Below are positions 27,761 through 36,717 of a DNA stretch of 64,000 nucleotides, in pieces (position 1 is the stretch's first letter; the number at the start of each line of letters is the position of its first letter). The DNA lies in the NCBI RefSeq assembly GCF_027213965.1, contig NZ_JAPWGX010000002.1, positions 434,001 to 498,000 on the forward strand, given 5' to 3'. The notes below the pieces were generated by a model. It was given only the letters and a program-made list of their open reading frames with translations. It did not search any database and had not been told where the DNA came from. The stretch is from Maritalea porphyrae. GTDB lineage: Bacteria; Pseudomonadota; Alphaproteobacteria; Rhizobiales; Devosiaceae. The position numbers and the translations under genes are program-made.

Positions 27761-28993
27761 TTACAGACCCAACCAGTCGTCACGACGTGGCAGAGTTGTT
27801 TCTGAGATGCGTTTAATTTGGACGTCGCCGCCATTGTAGGAACCTTGGTTCACAGCAACAGTCATTAGACCGCGGTGGTCTTTATCTGTCCAAGTTGATG
27901 GCAAGCAAACGCCTTCTAGGCCTTCAGGTACCCAGTCTTTTTTGGCATACATGCCGGCTTTGATATTTTCACCGGTGATACCACCATTGGCTTTCGCCCA
28001 TTTCATGGCGTCCATCATGTAGTAAGCTGAACAAATGCCACGAATGTAGTGGTGAGTTGGCTTGTTTTCACCATTGCCTTGGCCAGCTGCAGCGATCGCT
28101 TCAACCAATTTCATGCCCGGCACATCTTGACCAAAGAATGGTGTAGATGATGGGAAGATCAAGTTCTCGGCCTGCGCGGCCAAAATGGTGAGGTAATCGC
28201 CAGCCCACACATTGCCCATATAGTTGGCTTCAACACCAACCGTGCCACAAGACTTGAGCAAGGAAACCACAGATCCACCAAGGTTGCCCATGTAAACATA
28301 TTGAGCACCGGTATCTTTGATGGTTAAGCACTGGGCTTTAAAATCACCTGGCTTCATTGGCACAACAATTGGGTCAGCAACTGTTAGGCCCAATTCAGCG
28401 GCATAAGCCGCACAAGCTTCTTTTGGCGCATTTGGATAAGGGTGGTTGTCTCCAGCGTGCAAGAAAATGGGGTTTTCGATGCCTTTTTCTTTTGCGTCCG
28501 TAGCCGCCCACTGAGCCAAAGCCCGGCACGTGTCAGAATATGATGGACCATAGAAGAAATTATATGGTGCTGGCTTTTTGGTGGCTGGGTTTGAACCTTG
28601 CGGATCCGTTAGATGCGCCGAATAAGACGCAGAATAAACTGGGATCTTATCTTTTGCGACAAATGAGATCAGCGCCTCAGTATCTGCAGTTCCCCATCCT
28701 TGCATCGCCACCATGCCGCGTGATGACCAGGCTTTATAGGCAGCCAAAGCTTCAGGCACTTTATATGCATAATCGACCTGCGTCAGTTCGATCGTTGTGC
28801 CATCAATACCGCCATGCGCATTCACATAGTTGATCGCATCCGAAACGCCCGGACCATAGTGTTTGCCCACAAAAGCGGTTGGGCCGGTATAGTCAACCAA
28901 ATGACCTACAAAAACGCTGTCCTGCGCCATTGCAGCAGAACCAGCGAACATGGTCGTCGCAAGAGCTGCCATTGATAATAATTTCAGTTTCAC
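27761..28993 (-). CDS. LivK-type periplasmic substrate-binding protein
   Basis: 410 aa with a GTG start at 28993, chosen because GAGGAG (29001-29006) lies 7 bp upstream and the signal peptide (KLKLLSMAALATTMFAGSA, cleaved after AMA) then begins at once. Upstream in-frame ATGs would add an implausible basic extension. It is a type I periplasmic binding fold: VFVGHLVDYTGPTAFVGKHYG, then YVNAHGGIDG and MQGWGTADTEALISF. It binds the importer's substrate, perhaps an acid, given the two CoA ligases in the operon. Confidence 0.88.
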   Translation of the reverse strand: MKLKLLSMAALATTMFAGSAAMAQDSVFVGHLVDYTGPTAFVGKHYGPGVSDAINYVNAHGGIDGTTIELTQVDYAYKVPEALAAYKAWSSRGMVAMQGWGTADTEALISFVAKDKIPVYSASYSAHLTDPQGSNPATKKPAPYNFFYGPSYSDTCRALAQWAATDAKEKGIENPIFLHAGDNHPYPNAPKEACAAYAAELGLTVADPIVVPMKPGDFKAQCLTIKDTGAQYVYMGNLGGSVVSLLKSCGTVGVEANYMGNVWAGDYLTILAAQAENLIFPSSTPFFGQDVPGMKLVEAIAAAGQGNGENKPTHHYIRGICSAYYMMDAMKWAKANGGITGENIKAGMYAKKDWVPEGLEGVCLPSTWTDKDHRGLMTVAVNQGSYNGGDVQIKRISETTLPRRDDWLGL

Positions 28994-29014
28994 GTTGTTT
29001 CTCCTCTTTAAAAT

Positions 29015-29059
29015 TCGGCATATTGTTTGCAGCACCTCTTTTTGCCGAGACCGGGTGCT
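29015..29059 (-). other. Interlocked stems between livM and livK
   Basis: Two 6-bp inverted repeats overlap in topology: TCGGCA (29015-29020) with TGCCGA (29043-29048), and AGCACC (29031-29036) with GGTGCT (29054-29059). They could form a pseudoknot or alternative hairpins in the 79-nt leader just before the livK ribosome site. Confidence 0.45.
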
Positions 29060-29072
29060 TTGTTGCATTTGC

Positions 29073-30137
29073 TTATCTTGAGAACGGAAAGAGCTTCCAG
29101 CTGGCGCGGATTTGCTGCCACCTGTGTACAAGTCCCTCAGGTTCAAAGATTAGGAATAGGATGATCGCTGCGCCAATTGACATTTGCTTGACGTAGGCCT
29201 TGCCGCTTTCCATTGCAGGAAATGCCACTGCCATTACAGAGGTGATACTTTCCATGAGTTGGGGCAGCAACAAAATGAAAGCAGCACCAAGGATAGAGCC
29301 ATAAACCGACCCCAAACCACCAATGATGATCATGGCAAGGAATTGGATCGACAACAGAATGGTAAAGCCTTCGACGGACACATATTCAAGATAATGGCCA
29401 AACAATGCCCCCGCCAAACCGGCAAAGAAAGATGAGATGCCGAACGACAAGATTCGATATTTGGTAAGATTGACGCCCATCACTTCTGCGGACAGATAGT
29501 GATCACGCACAGCAACCAGCGCGCGGCCATCGCGGGAGCGCAAAAGGTTTGTGACGCCGATGACACTTAAGACGAGCCAAAATAGAACCAAGTAGAAATA
29601 GCTCAGGTCTGTGTCCAGCACATAGCCAAATATGTCAGGCCGATCTGCAAGCGCGCCATAGACGCCGCCGGAAAACCAATCTGCACGGGCAAAGAAATCT
29701 TCAAGGATGAACTGGGAGGCCAATGTGGCAATCGCCAAATAGAGCCCTTTGATCCGAGCAGCTGGCACACCAAATATCATACCAACTGCAGTGGTCAACA
29801 AAGCGGCAGCGGGCATCGATATTAGCGTTGGCACGTTAAAACTTGTGGCCAACCATGCGCTAGCAAATGCGCCAAAGCCAAAGAATGCGCCGTGCCCTAG
29901 TGAGATTTGCCCAGTGGTGCCCACCAAGATGTTCAACCCGATCGCTGCGATCGCATAAATGCCAATGACGATGAGTTGGCTAACCCAATAATTGCCCAAG
30001 AATGGGGCGGCGATCATTACGGCGACGAGAATGCCAAGCGCCGCATATTTTTCGAAGTGCGTTTTGAACATGCGATTGTCATCGACATATGACGTTCTAA
30101 AATCGCCTGCTGGTCGTGGATTTGGTACGTGTCCCAC
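29073..30137 (-). CDS. LivM-type ABC transporter permease
   Basis: 354 aa. About nine hydrophobic segments follow a polar start ending in GDFRTSYVDD. LNILVGTTGQISLGHGAFFGFGAF is the LivM signature, and IIIGGLGSVYGSILGAAF is the cytoplasmic coupling loop. It starts 2 bp after the livH stop. With LivH it forms the translocation channel of a branched-chain-type importer. Confidence 0.92.
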   Translation of the reverse strand: MGHVPNPRPAGDFRTSYVDDNRMFKTHFEKYAALGILVAVMIAAPFLGNYWVSQLIVIGIYAIAAIGLNILVGTTGQISLGHGAFFGFGAFASAWLATSFNVPTLISMPAAALLTTAVGMIFGVPAARIKGLYLAIATLASQFILEDFFARADWFSGGVYGALADRPDIFGYVLDTDLSYFYLVLFWLVLSVIGVTNLLRSRDGRALVAVRDHYLSAEVMGVNLTKYRILSFGISSFFAGLAGALFGHYLEYVSVEGFTILLSIQFLAMIIIGGLGSVYGSILGAAFILLLPQLMESITSVMAVAFPAMESGKAYVKQMSIGAAIILFLIFEPEGLVHRWQQIRASWKLFPFSR

Positions 30138-30139
30138 CG

Positions 30140-31036
30140 CTATATCCTTTCAATGTCTTTGGTGCCAAACAAGCCGTAAGGTTTGATCATCAAAATAATG
30201 ATGAGCACGTAGAACGGAGCGATGGTGTAAAGGTTGCCGATTTTGAGCCATTGGCCGTCAGCATATTCTGCGAGGTTTTCAAGCACCCCAATGATGATGC
30301 CGCCAACAACCGCGCCAACAATTGAATCAAGTCCACCCAAGATGACGGCTGGAAACACTTTGATGCCCACGAACGCTAGGGAGTTGGAAACCGAGTTCAC
30401 AATTCCGATCACGATGCCCGCAACACCGGACACCATGGCTGAAATGGCCCAAGCCATTGCAAAAGTCTGTTTGACTGAAATGCCCAAGCTTTGTGCGATC
30501 TGCTGATCAAATGCCGTGGCCCGCATGGCCAAGCCGTGCCGCGTGAACCGGAAGAACCAGAAAAACACAGCCATAATGACGACGGATAAGACCAGTGACA
30601 GCAGATAGGCAACTTCAACATTAAGCCCCATGATCGAGACCACGTCTGAGGAGCCAAAAACATCTGGGAAGCGTTTTGCGTCGTTGCCAAACACCCAATT
30701 CATCAATGACTGCATGAAGATCGACAGGCCAATGGTGACCATAATCACTGATATAATCGGTTCGCCGATCAAAGGCCTTAAGATCACGGTTTGCACTACG
30801 ATGCCAAAGATCGCCATAAAGATCAGCGTGAATATGAAGGCGAGGAAAAACGGCAACTGCATTTGAGTGACCAAAGCCAAACAAACCCATGCGCCTAGCA
30901 CCAAGAACTCCCCTTGGGCGAAATTGACCACTTGCGTTGATTTATAGATCAACACAAAGCACATGGCGACAACGCCATAGAGCATGCCTACGATCAAGCC
31001 GTTGACGAGGAGTTGGAAAAACAGATCCCACTTCAT
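30140..31036 (-). CDS. LivH-type ABC transporter permease
   Basis: 298 aa. The LivH motifs NGLIVGMLYGVVAMCFVLIYK, STQVVNFAQGEFLVLG and ILGGLDSIVGAVVGGIIIG are all present, with about eight hydrophobic segments. Its ATG shares one base with the acyl-CoA synthetase stop (TAATG), so translation is coupled to a ligase gene, which links transport to activation. Confidence 0.92.
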   Translation of the reverse strand: MKWDLFFQLLVNGLIVGMLYGVVAMCFVLIYKSTQVVNFAQGEFLVLGAWVCLALVTQMQLPFFLAFIFTLIFMAIFGIVVQTVILRPLIGEPIISVIMVTIGLSIFMQSLMNWVFGNDAKRFPDVFGSSDVVSIMGLNVEVAYLLSLVLSVVIMAVFFWFFRFTRHGLAMRATAFDQQIAQSLGISVKQTFAMAWAISAMVSGVAGIVIGIVNSVSNSLAFVGIKVFPAVILGGLDSIVGAVVGGIIIGVLENLAEYADGQWLKIGNLYTIAPFYVLIIILMIKPYGLFGTKDIERI

Positions 31037-33015
31037 TATGCTATGCTCCCTTCCAGTGCGCTTTCATCATCGAGCCGCTGCACTTTGAGTGATGTTTTGA
31101 TGCGTTGTTTGGTGCCGTCCTGGAAAGAGATCACCGTGTCGATATCCACATGGGTGTCGTCCGAGTAGAGCTTTCCAATAATGTCAGCATATTTGTCGGC
31201 GATCACGCTGCGGCGCACCTTTTTGGTCCGCGTTAGTTCGCCGTCATCTGCATCAAGTTCTTTGTAAAGTAGTACGAATTTCTTGATCCGCTGCGCCTCT
31301 GGCAGATGCTCGTTCACTGCTTCAACTTCTTTGCGCAAAAGTTCATAGATTTCGGGTCGAGACGCCAAATCAGTGTAGGTGGTGAATGCGATCCGGCGCT
31401 GTTCTGCCCATTTTGATACAATGGGATAGCGGATGCAGATCATGGCAGAAATATAGGGCTGATCTTTGCCCAAAATCACAGCCTCAGCCACAAAGGTAGA
31501 GAATTTAAGCTTGTTCTCAATAAACTGAGGTGAGAATTTTATGCCCCTGCTGGTTTCGGACAAATCTTTGATCCGGTCGACCACCACCAAGTGGTCGTTG
31601 GCATTTAAATAGCCCGCATCACCAGTGAGGAAATTGCCTTCACTATCGAACGCTTCTTCGGTGTCTTTAGTGTTTTGATAATAGCCAGTCATCAAATTGG
31701 GGTGCGAGACGATGATTTCGCCCATACCTTCTTCATCTGCATTGCGGATTTTGATGGTACAATCATTCATCGGGAACCCAACCGTATCATGGTCAATATC
31801 GTCCCATTTATGGATGGTATAGGCACCAAGACCCTCGGTTTGACCGTAAAGTTGCTTGAGTGGCACACCCATGGCTTGGAAGAATTTAAACGTATCAGGC
31901 CCCATCGCCGCTCCGCCCGTGGCTGCAGACTTGAGGCGGGAGAAACCAAGACGGTCACGCAACGCACGGAACAAGATGATTTCGGCCGCTTGGGAACGTT
32001 CGCCGCGCTCTAATGCCTGAATGCCGGCTTTTACGCCCCAATCAAAAATGGCCTGCTTCCACGCAGAGCTTTCCATCATGCGGGAGCGGATATCCGCTGC
32101 CACCATTTCCCAAACGCGCGGCGATAGCAGCACAAAGTGTGGCCCAATTTCGCGCAAATCCGACATAGCGGTTTCTTCAGCTTCAGGGAAATTGACGATC
32201 ATGCGGGCAACAAGGTTCCACGCCACCGAATACATTTGCTCCATCACCCAGGATAGGGGAAGCACGGCCAAATATTCGTCACCTGCTTCCATTGGGTCTG
32301 CGCGCAAATAATTCACAGCATGACCCAGAAAGGCAGAGTGCTTCCACATGGCGAGTTTTGGGTTTGATGTTGTGCCTGACGTCGTGCACAAAACCGCCAC
32401 ATCGTCTGTTTGGGTCGCTCCAACCAACTCATCATGACGGTTTGGGTTTTTGGCGGCGATATCTGCGCCAATTTTTTCAAGATCGGCCAAATAGATCAGG
32501 CGCGGGTCATCATATTTCTTCATGCCGCGCTTGTCGTGATAAATGATCTTTTCAATCGAGGGAACGCGATCGCCCAGCTCTAAGAATTTATCGACCTGCT
32601 CTTCGTCTTCCGCCACTACGATTTTTGGTTTGGCGTAATTGACCAAATATGCGATCTCTTCTTCTAAGGCTTCTCGATATATGCCCATGCTCATTGCTTT
32701 AACGGTATGGGCTGCAATTTCACCCCATACCCACTCTGGCCGATTGTCACCAATGATGGCGACAACATCGCCCGCACCTACGCCAAAATGGTCAAAAGCG
32801 AGAGCCATGTTTTTGACGTGGTCGTTAAATTTTTCCCAAGTGATCTCGTTCCAAATACCAAAGTCTTTTTCGCGCTGTGCAATGTTTTTTGGGAACGCTT
32901 TGGCGTTGGCCAATAGGAGTTTTGGCAGAGTGTCATTGCTCTGCACGGCCGCTGCATGGCGGGCGCCTGCGTCCCAATCGATTTTTGAACCTGAAATTTC
33001 GCGATGGACGGTCAT
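31036..33015 (-). CDS. AMP-dependent long-chain-type acyl-CoA synthetase
   Basis: 659 aa. The adenylate-forming P-loop TTSGTTSNPKLAMWKH, YGQTEGLGAYTIHK, GNFLTGDAGYL and the hinge VVVDRIKDLSETSRG are visible. The length and FSPQFIENKLKFS resemble FadD/bubblegum-type long-chain synthetases, so fatty or long acyl acids are possible substrates. It sits between livG and livH with 1-bp overlaps on both sides. It is a second ligase in the same operon besides the PaaK-like one. Confidence 0.85.
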   Translation of the reverse strand: MTVHREISGSKIDWDAGARHAAAVQSNDTLPKLLLANAKAFPKNIAQREKDFGIWNEITWEKFNDHVKNMALAFDHFGVGAGDVVAIIGDNRPEWVWGEIAAHTVKAMSMGIYREALEEEIAYLVNYAKPKIVVAEDEEQVDKFLELGDRVPSIEKIIYHDKRGMKKYDDPRLIYLADLEKIGADIAAKNPNRHDELVGATQTDDVAVLCTTSGTTSNPKLAMWKHSAFLGHAVNYLRADPMEAGDEYLAVLPLSWVMEQMYSVAWNLVARMIVNFPEAEETAMSDLREIGPHFVLLSPRVWEMVAADIRSRMMESSAWKQAIFDWGVKAGIQALERGERSQAAEIILFRALRDRLGFSRLKSAATGGAAMGPDTFKFFQAMGVPLKQLYGQTEGLGAYTIHKWDDIDHDTVGFPMNDCTIKIRNADEEGMGEIIVSHPNLMTGYYQNTKDTEEAFDSEGNFLTGDAGYLNANDHLVVVDRIKDLSETSRGIKFSPQFIENKLKFSTFVAEAVILGKDQPYISAMICIRYPIVSKWAEQRRIAFTTYTDLASRPEIYELLRKEVEAVNEHLPEAQRIKKFVLLYKELDADDGELTRTKKVRRSVIADKYADIIGKLYSDDTHVDIDTVISFQDGTKQRIKTSLKVQRLDDESALEGSIA

Positions 33016-33821
33016 TAAACAGCCTCCTCTTCGTCGAGGTCAAAATCATCAACGCCGAGATAGGCCACTTTTACCTGTTCGTCTTCGATCACGTCTTCTG
33101 GCAAGCCTTCTGCAATTTTCTGCCCGAAATCGAGCACTGCAACGCGATGCGAAATATCGACCACCACTCCCATATCGTGCTCAATCATCACAACGGTAAT
33201 GCCATATTGCTCGTTGAGTTCGATGATGTAGCGGGCCATGTCCTCTTTTTCTTCAAGGTTCATGCCCGCCATTGGCTCATCGAGCAGGATCATTTTTGGT
33301 TTGATCGCAATTGCTCGGGCCAGTTCCACCCGTTTGCGCAAACCATAAGACAACGATCCAGCAGGTTCGTTGCGCACGTGCTGGATTTCAAGAAAATCAA
33401 TGATGTCTTCAATATCGGCGCGCGCGGCTTCTTCTTCTTTTTGTGCACCACCAACCCAATAGAACATGCCCGTGAGGAAGTTGTTTTTCAAAAGATGGTG
33501 CTGGCCGACCAAAATATTGTCGATGACCGACATATGACCGAACAGCGCCAAGTTTTGAAAGGTGCGACCAATTCCAATTGCTGCGCGATCATTGATCGAG
33601 CGCTTCAACAGGTCTTGGCCATCATAGGTTATGGAGCCTTCTTGGGGGCGATAACGACCCGAAATGCAGTTCAGCATCGAGGTCTTACCCGCGCCGTTGG
33701 GCCCGATTAGCGAGAAGATCTCATTCTCATTCACGTGAAATGATATGTCCGTCAACGCTTTAACGCCGCCAAAGCGCAGCGACACATTTTCAACGTCCAA
33801 CATCTTGGTTGGTGTAGTCAA
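33015..33821 (-). CDS. LivG-type ABC transporter ATP-binding protein
   Basis: 268 aa with a TTG start at 33821: GGAGG (33829-33833) is 7 bp upstream, while the first ATG (33803) has no ribosome site. Walker A is GPNGAGKTS, the signature LSYGLRKRVELARAI and Walker B MILLDEPMAGM, followed by VVMIEHDMGVVVDISHRV, the LivG hallmark. First gene of the operon, divergent from the histidine kinase gene. Confidence 0.9.
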   Translation of the reverse strand: MTTPTKMLDVENVSLRFGGVKALTDISFHVNENEIFSLIGPNGAGKTSMLNCISGRYRPQEGSITYDGQDLLKRSINDRAAIGIGRTFQNLALFGHMSVIDNILVGQHHLLKNNFLTGMFYWVGGAQKEEEAARADIEDIIDFLEIQHVRNEPAGSLSYGLRKRVELARAIAIKPKMILLDEPMAGMNLEEKEDMARYIIELNEQYGITVVMIEHDMGVVVDISHRVAVLDFGQKIAEGLPEDVIEDEQVKVAYLGVDDFDLDEEEAV

Positions 33822-33953
33822 TTTTCTTCCTCCCCGGCGCATCTGAATTTTTAGTTCTTGACCGATATGCGAAATTGAGTTTCGTCTATGGGCAACCGAT
33901 GCGCAACGTCCTTGGCACTCTTATAGGCAGTTCTTCTTGCAAGAGTTTGCCCA

Positions 33954-33969
33954 AATTGTACGCAATTGT
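33954..33969. promoter_or_regulatory. 10-bp-spaced direct repeats, possible response-regulator site
   Basis: AATTGT occurs at 33954-33959 and again at 33964-33969, exactly one helical turn apart, in the gap between livG and the kinase gene. OmpR-family regulators commonly bind tandem half-sites at 10-11 bp, and one is encoded downstream. Confidence 0.4.
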
Positions 33970-33995
33970 GACAAGCGCAACAGAGGGAGAGGAAT

Positions 33996-35987
33996 GTGTC
34001 GGAGCGCCCTGAACTCAACGACGCCCAAGCTGTTGAATTGCTTATTCAAATCGAAGCTGGGCTTGATAACATCGACCAGGGCATCACTGTGTTTGACAAG
34101 AACTTGCAACTGGTTTTTGCCAACAAGAGATTGGGGGAATTGTTGGACGTGCCCCAACAATTGCTCACGCGCGGCACCACCTTTGAAGATGTTATTCGCT
34201 ACAATTCAGAACATGGCGAATATGGGCCCGGCGATGTTGAAGAGCAGGTGCAAGAGCGGATTCGGGTGGCGCGCGAGTTTCGTGCCCACACTGTTGAACG
34301 GGTGCGACCAAATGGCCGGGTAATAAGGGTAAGCGGCGCGCCGTTGGCCAAGGGCGGTTTTGCAACAATTTACACGGACATCACCCAACAACGCCACTAC
34401 GAGATTGAACTGCAGCGCCGGATAGACGAGCAAACGCGCGACCTTCGTCGGTCCGAAGAGCGGCTACGCCTAATCGCCAACGAGGTACCTGCGGGCATTG
34501 CCTATCTTGATCAGGATGAGGTGTTTCAGTTCGTCAACCGGCGGTTTGCGCAAAGCTATGGGTTAAACGTAGATGAGGTTTTGGGGCGCAGTACCCATGA
34601 GATTTTGGCGCGAGAAATTCATGAGGTTTCGGCCCCCTATTTTGCCCGCGCAAAGCTTGGTGAGGCCACCGAGTTTGATTTGGATTTCAATCATATCGAT
34701 GGGCGTGAGTTAGACATTCGCACCTTTTTGCGACCAGACCTTAGGATCGATAAAACCGTTCGTGGTTTTTATGTGCTTTCCATTAATTTCACTCAGCAGC
34801 GCGCCGCCGCGCAGGCGCTTAGCCAAGCACAAAAAATGGAGGCTATTGGGCGGTTATCGAGTGGCATTTCTCATGATTTCAATAATCTTTTGACCATCAT
34901 TTTGGGCAATTTGCGGCCGCTTGCCGAACGGGTTGAAGATGCGGAATTGATCAAAGAGATGATCAACCCTTCCCTGCGGGCGGCGAAACGTGGTGCCGAA
35001 TTGACCCGCCAATTGTTGACCGTTGCCCGCCGGCAACCGTTGGATGCGCGTATCGTCAATGTGCACGAGGTTTTTGATGGGCTTCGCGAACTCATTAAAC
35101 CCTCACTCCCTTCCAGCATTGAATTGAATATGGTGGTGGAAGGCGAGCGATTATTTGCCAAGGTCGACCCCGGGCAGATGGAAAACGCGCTGTTGAACTT
35201 GGCGCTCAATGCAAAGGCGGCCATTGACGACGCCCACAAACAAGAACAGGGGCATATTGGCCTGATGCTGCGCGCTGTAACGCTTGGCAACATCCAAGCG
35301 GAGCGCTTCGGTTTAATTCCGGGCGACTACATTGAAATCAGTTGTGAGGACAATGGGGCGGGCATGCCAACAGCGGTGCAAAAGAAAATCTTCGATCCGT
35401 TTTTTTCAACCCGGGGCGAAGCGGGTGGCACCGGGCTTGGGCTATCGATGGCACAAAGTTTTGTTGAGGTTTCAAGTGGGTACATTGGCGTACAAAGTGA
35501 AGCCGACAAAGGAACAGTTTTTACCATTTTAATCCCACAGGTTCGCGAGGCTCCGCAGGAAAACGAACCACTGGCACCGGAGTTTTCGACGCAATTTGAA
35601 GGTCAGATGGCCCTATTGGTCGAGGACCAAGATGAAGTGCGTGCGGTCCTGCGACGAGAACTTGTTGAACTTGGGTTTTCAGTAATGGAAGCGGAAAACG
35701 GCGACGAGGCCATTGAGCTACTGCAGACCATTGACGGTTTTGACTTGGTGCTGTCTGACATTTCCATGCCCGGGCAAACCAACGGCGTAAAACTGGCGCA
35801 AATTGTGGCAAAGCGGTTGCCGCTCACCTCGATTGTGTTGATGACGGGGCAGGCGCACTTCGACCAAGACCAAAGCATTAAACACCCTGTGTTGCGCAAA
35901 CCATTTGAGCAACATAAGCTGATTGAAGCGATCCAACATGCACAAATTGCGCGGAGCAATTATGCCAATATGGATGCGACAGAGTGA
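33996..35987 (+). CDS. Hybrid PAS-domain sensor histidine kinase with C-terminal receiver
   Basis: 663 aa, no clear TM segment, so probably cytosolic. PAS domains lie at about 12-130 (NIDQGITVFDKNLQLVFANK) and 155-265 (VPAGIAYLDQDEVFQFVNRR). The HisKA box has His293 in SSGISHDFNNLL, and the ATPase domain shows NALLNLALNAKAA, CEDNGAGMP and GGTGLGLS. A receiver domain at about 537-655 has phospho-acceptor Asp588 in LSDISMP. The start is GTG at 33996 after GAGGGAGAGG. The response regulator gene follows 13 bp later; the pair is divergent from the Liv/ligase operon and probably controls it. Confidence 0.88.
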   Translation: MSERPELNDAQAVELLIQIEAGLDNIDQGITVFDKNLQLVFANKRLGELLDVPQQLLTRGTTFEDVIRYNSEHGEYGPGDVEEQVQERIRVAREFRAHTVERVRPNGRVIRVSGAPLAKGGFATIYTDITQQRHYEIELQRRIDEQTRDLRRSEERLRLIANEVPAGIAYLDQDEVFQFVNRRFAQSYGLNVDEVLGRSTHEILAREIHEVSAPYFARAKLGEATEFDLDFNHIDGRELDIRTFLRPDLRIDKTVRGFYVLSINFTQQRAAAQALSQAQKMEAIGRLSSGISHDFNNLLTIILGNLRPLAERVEDAELIKEMINPSLRAAKRGAELTRQLLTVARRQPLDARIVNVHEVFDGLRELIKPSLPSSIELNMVVEGERLFAKVDPGQMENALLNLALNAKAAIDDAHKQEQGHIGLMLRAVTLGNIQAERFGLIPGDYIEISCEDNGAGMPTAVQKKIFDPFFSTRGEAGGTGLGLSMAQSFVEVSSGYIGVQSEADKGTVFTILIPQVREAPQENEPLAPEFSTQFEGQMALLVEDQDEVRAVLRRELVELGFSVMEAENGDEAIELLQTIDGFDLVLSDISMPGQTNGVKLAQIVAKRLPLTSIVLMTGQAHFDQDQSIKHPVLRKPFEQHKLIEAIQHAQIARSNYANMDATE

Positions 35988-36000
35988 GTAACACAATCCA

Positions 36001-36717
36001 ATGAGTGGCAAAATCATCTATATTTTGGAGGATGACGCGGACGTTCGAGCGCTCTATGCGCGCGAGTTGAAAGCGCATGGTTTTGCGATCACTTCATTTG
36101 GCACCATAGCCGAATTCGACAAGGCATTGGCACAGAGCGAACCTGATCTTTGCATCATCGATTTGTCTTTGCCGGACGGCGATGCACTGACTTTGTTGCG
36201 TGACACGCTGGGGGAAATGGACATTCCCACCATTGTGGTGAGCGGTCGCGGCGCGTTAGGCGACCGCGTGTTGGGGCTTGATTTTGGCGCCGACGACTAT
36301 TTGGTCAAACCGATTAACACCATTGAGTTGGCGGCCCGGGCTCGCAGTCTATTACGGCGGGTTGAAAAGATGGCAGCGGCGGCCCCAAGTGAGCGGTTGG
36401 AAAAAGTGGTGTTTGCCGATTGGCATGCTGATTTTTCAACGCTTGAATTGGTCAGCCCTGTGGGTGACAAAGAACAAATGAGTGCCGCAGACGCACGGCT
36501 GCTCAAAATCTTTGTCTCTTCACCTGGCAAGGTCTTGTCGCGCGATCGATTGATGGATCTTTATGCAGAAGACAGCGATGCTTTTGACCGCTCCATCGAT
36601 GCACAAGTCTCACGGTTGCGCAAAAAATTGCAGGACACGGCAAAAAATCCAAAATTGATCCGTACCGTTTATGGTGCCGGCTATGTATTTACCCCAAAGG
36701 TCGAAGTTACCTCTTAG
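36001..36717 (+). CDS. OmpR-family response regulator
   Basis: 238 aa. The receiver has the acidic pair in ILEDDADV (9-16), phospho-acceptor Asp54 in IIDLSLPDG and Lys103 in YLVKPI. The C-terminal winged-helix DNA-binding domain spans about 130-232 and ends RTVYGAGYVF. It is the partner of the upstream hybrid kinase. Its stop codon overlaps that of the convergent lrp gene by 4 bp. Confidence 0.92.
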   Translation: MSGKIIYILEDDADVRALYARELKAHGFAITSFGTIAEFDKALAQSEPDLCIIDLSLPDGDALTLLRDTLGEMDIPTIVVSGRGALGDRVLGLDFGADDYLVKPINTIELAARARSLLRRVEKMAAAAPSERLEKVVFADWHADFSTLELVSPVGDKEQMSAADARLLKIFVSSPGKVLSRDRLMDLYAEDSDAFDRSIDAQVSRLRKKLQDTAKNPKLIRTVYGAGYVFTPKVEVTS

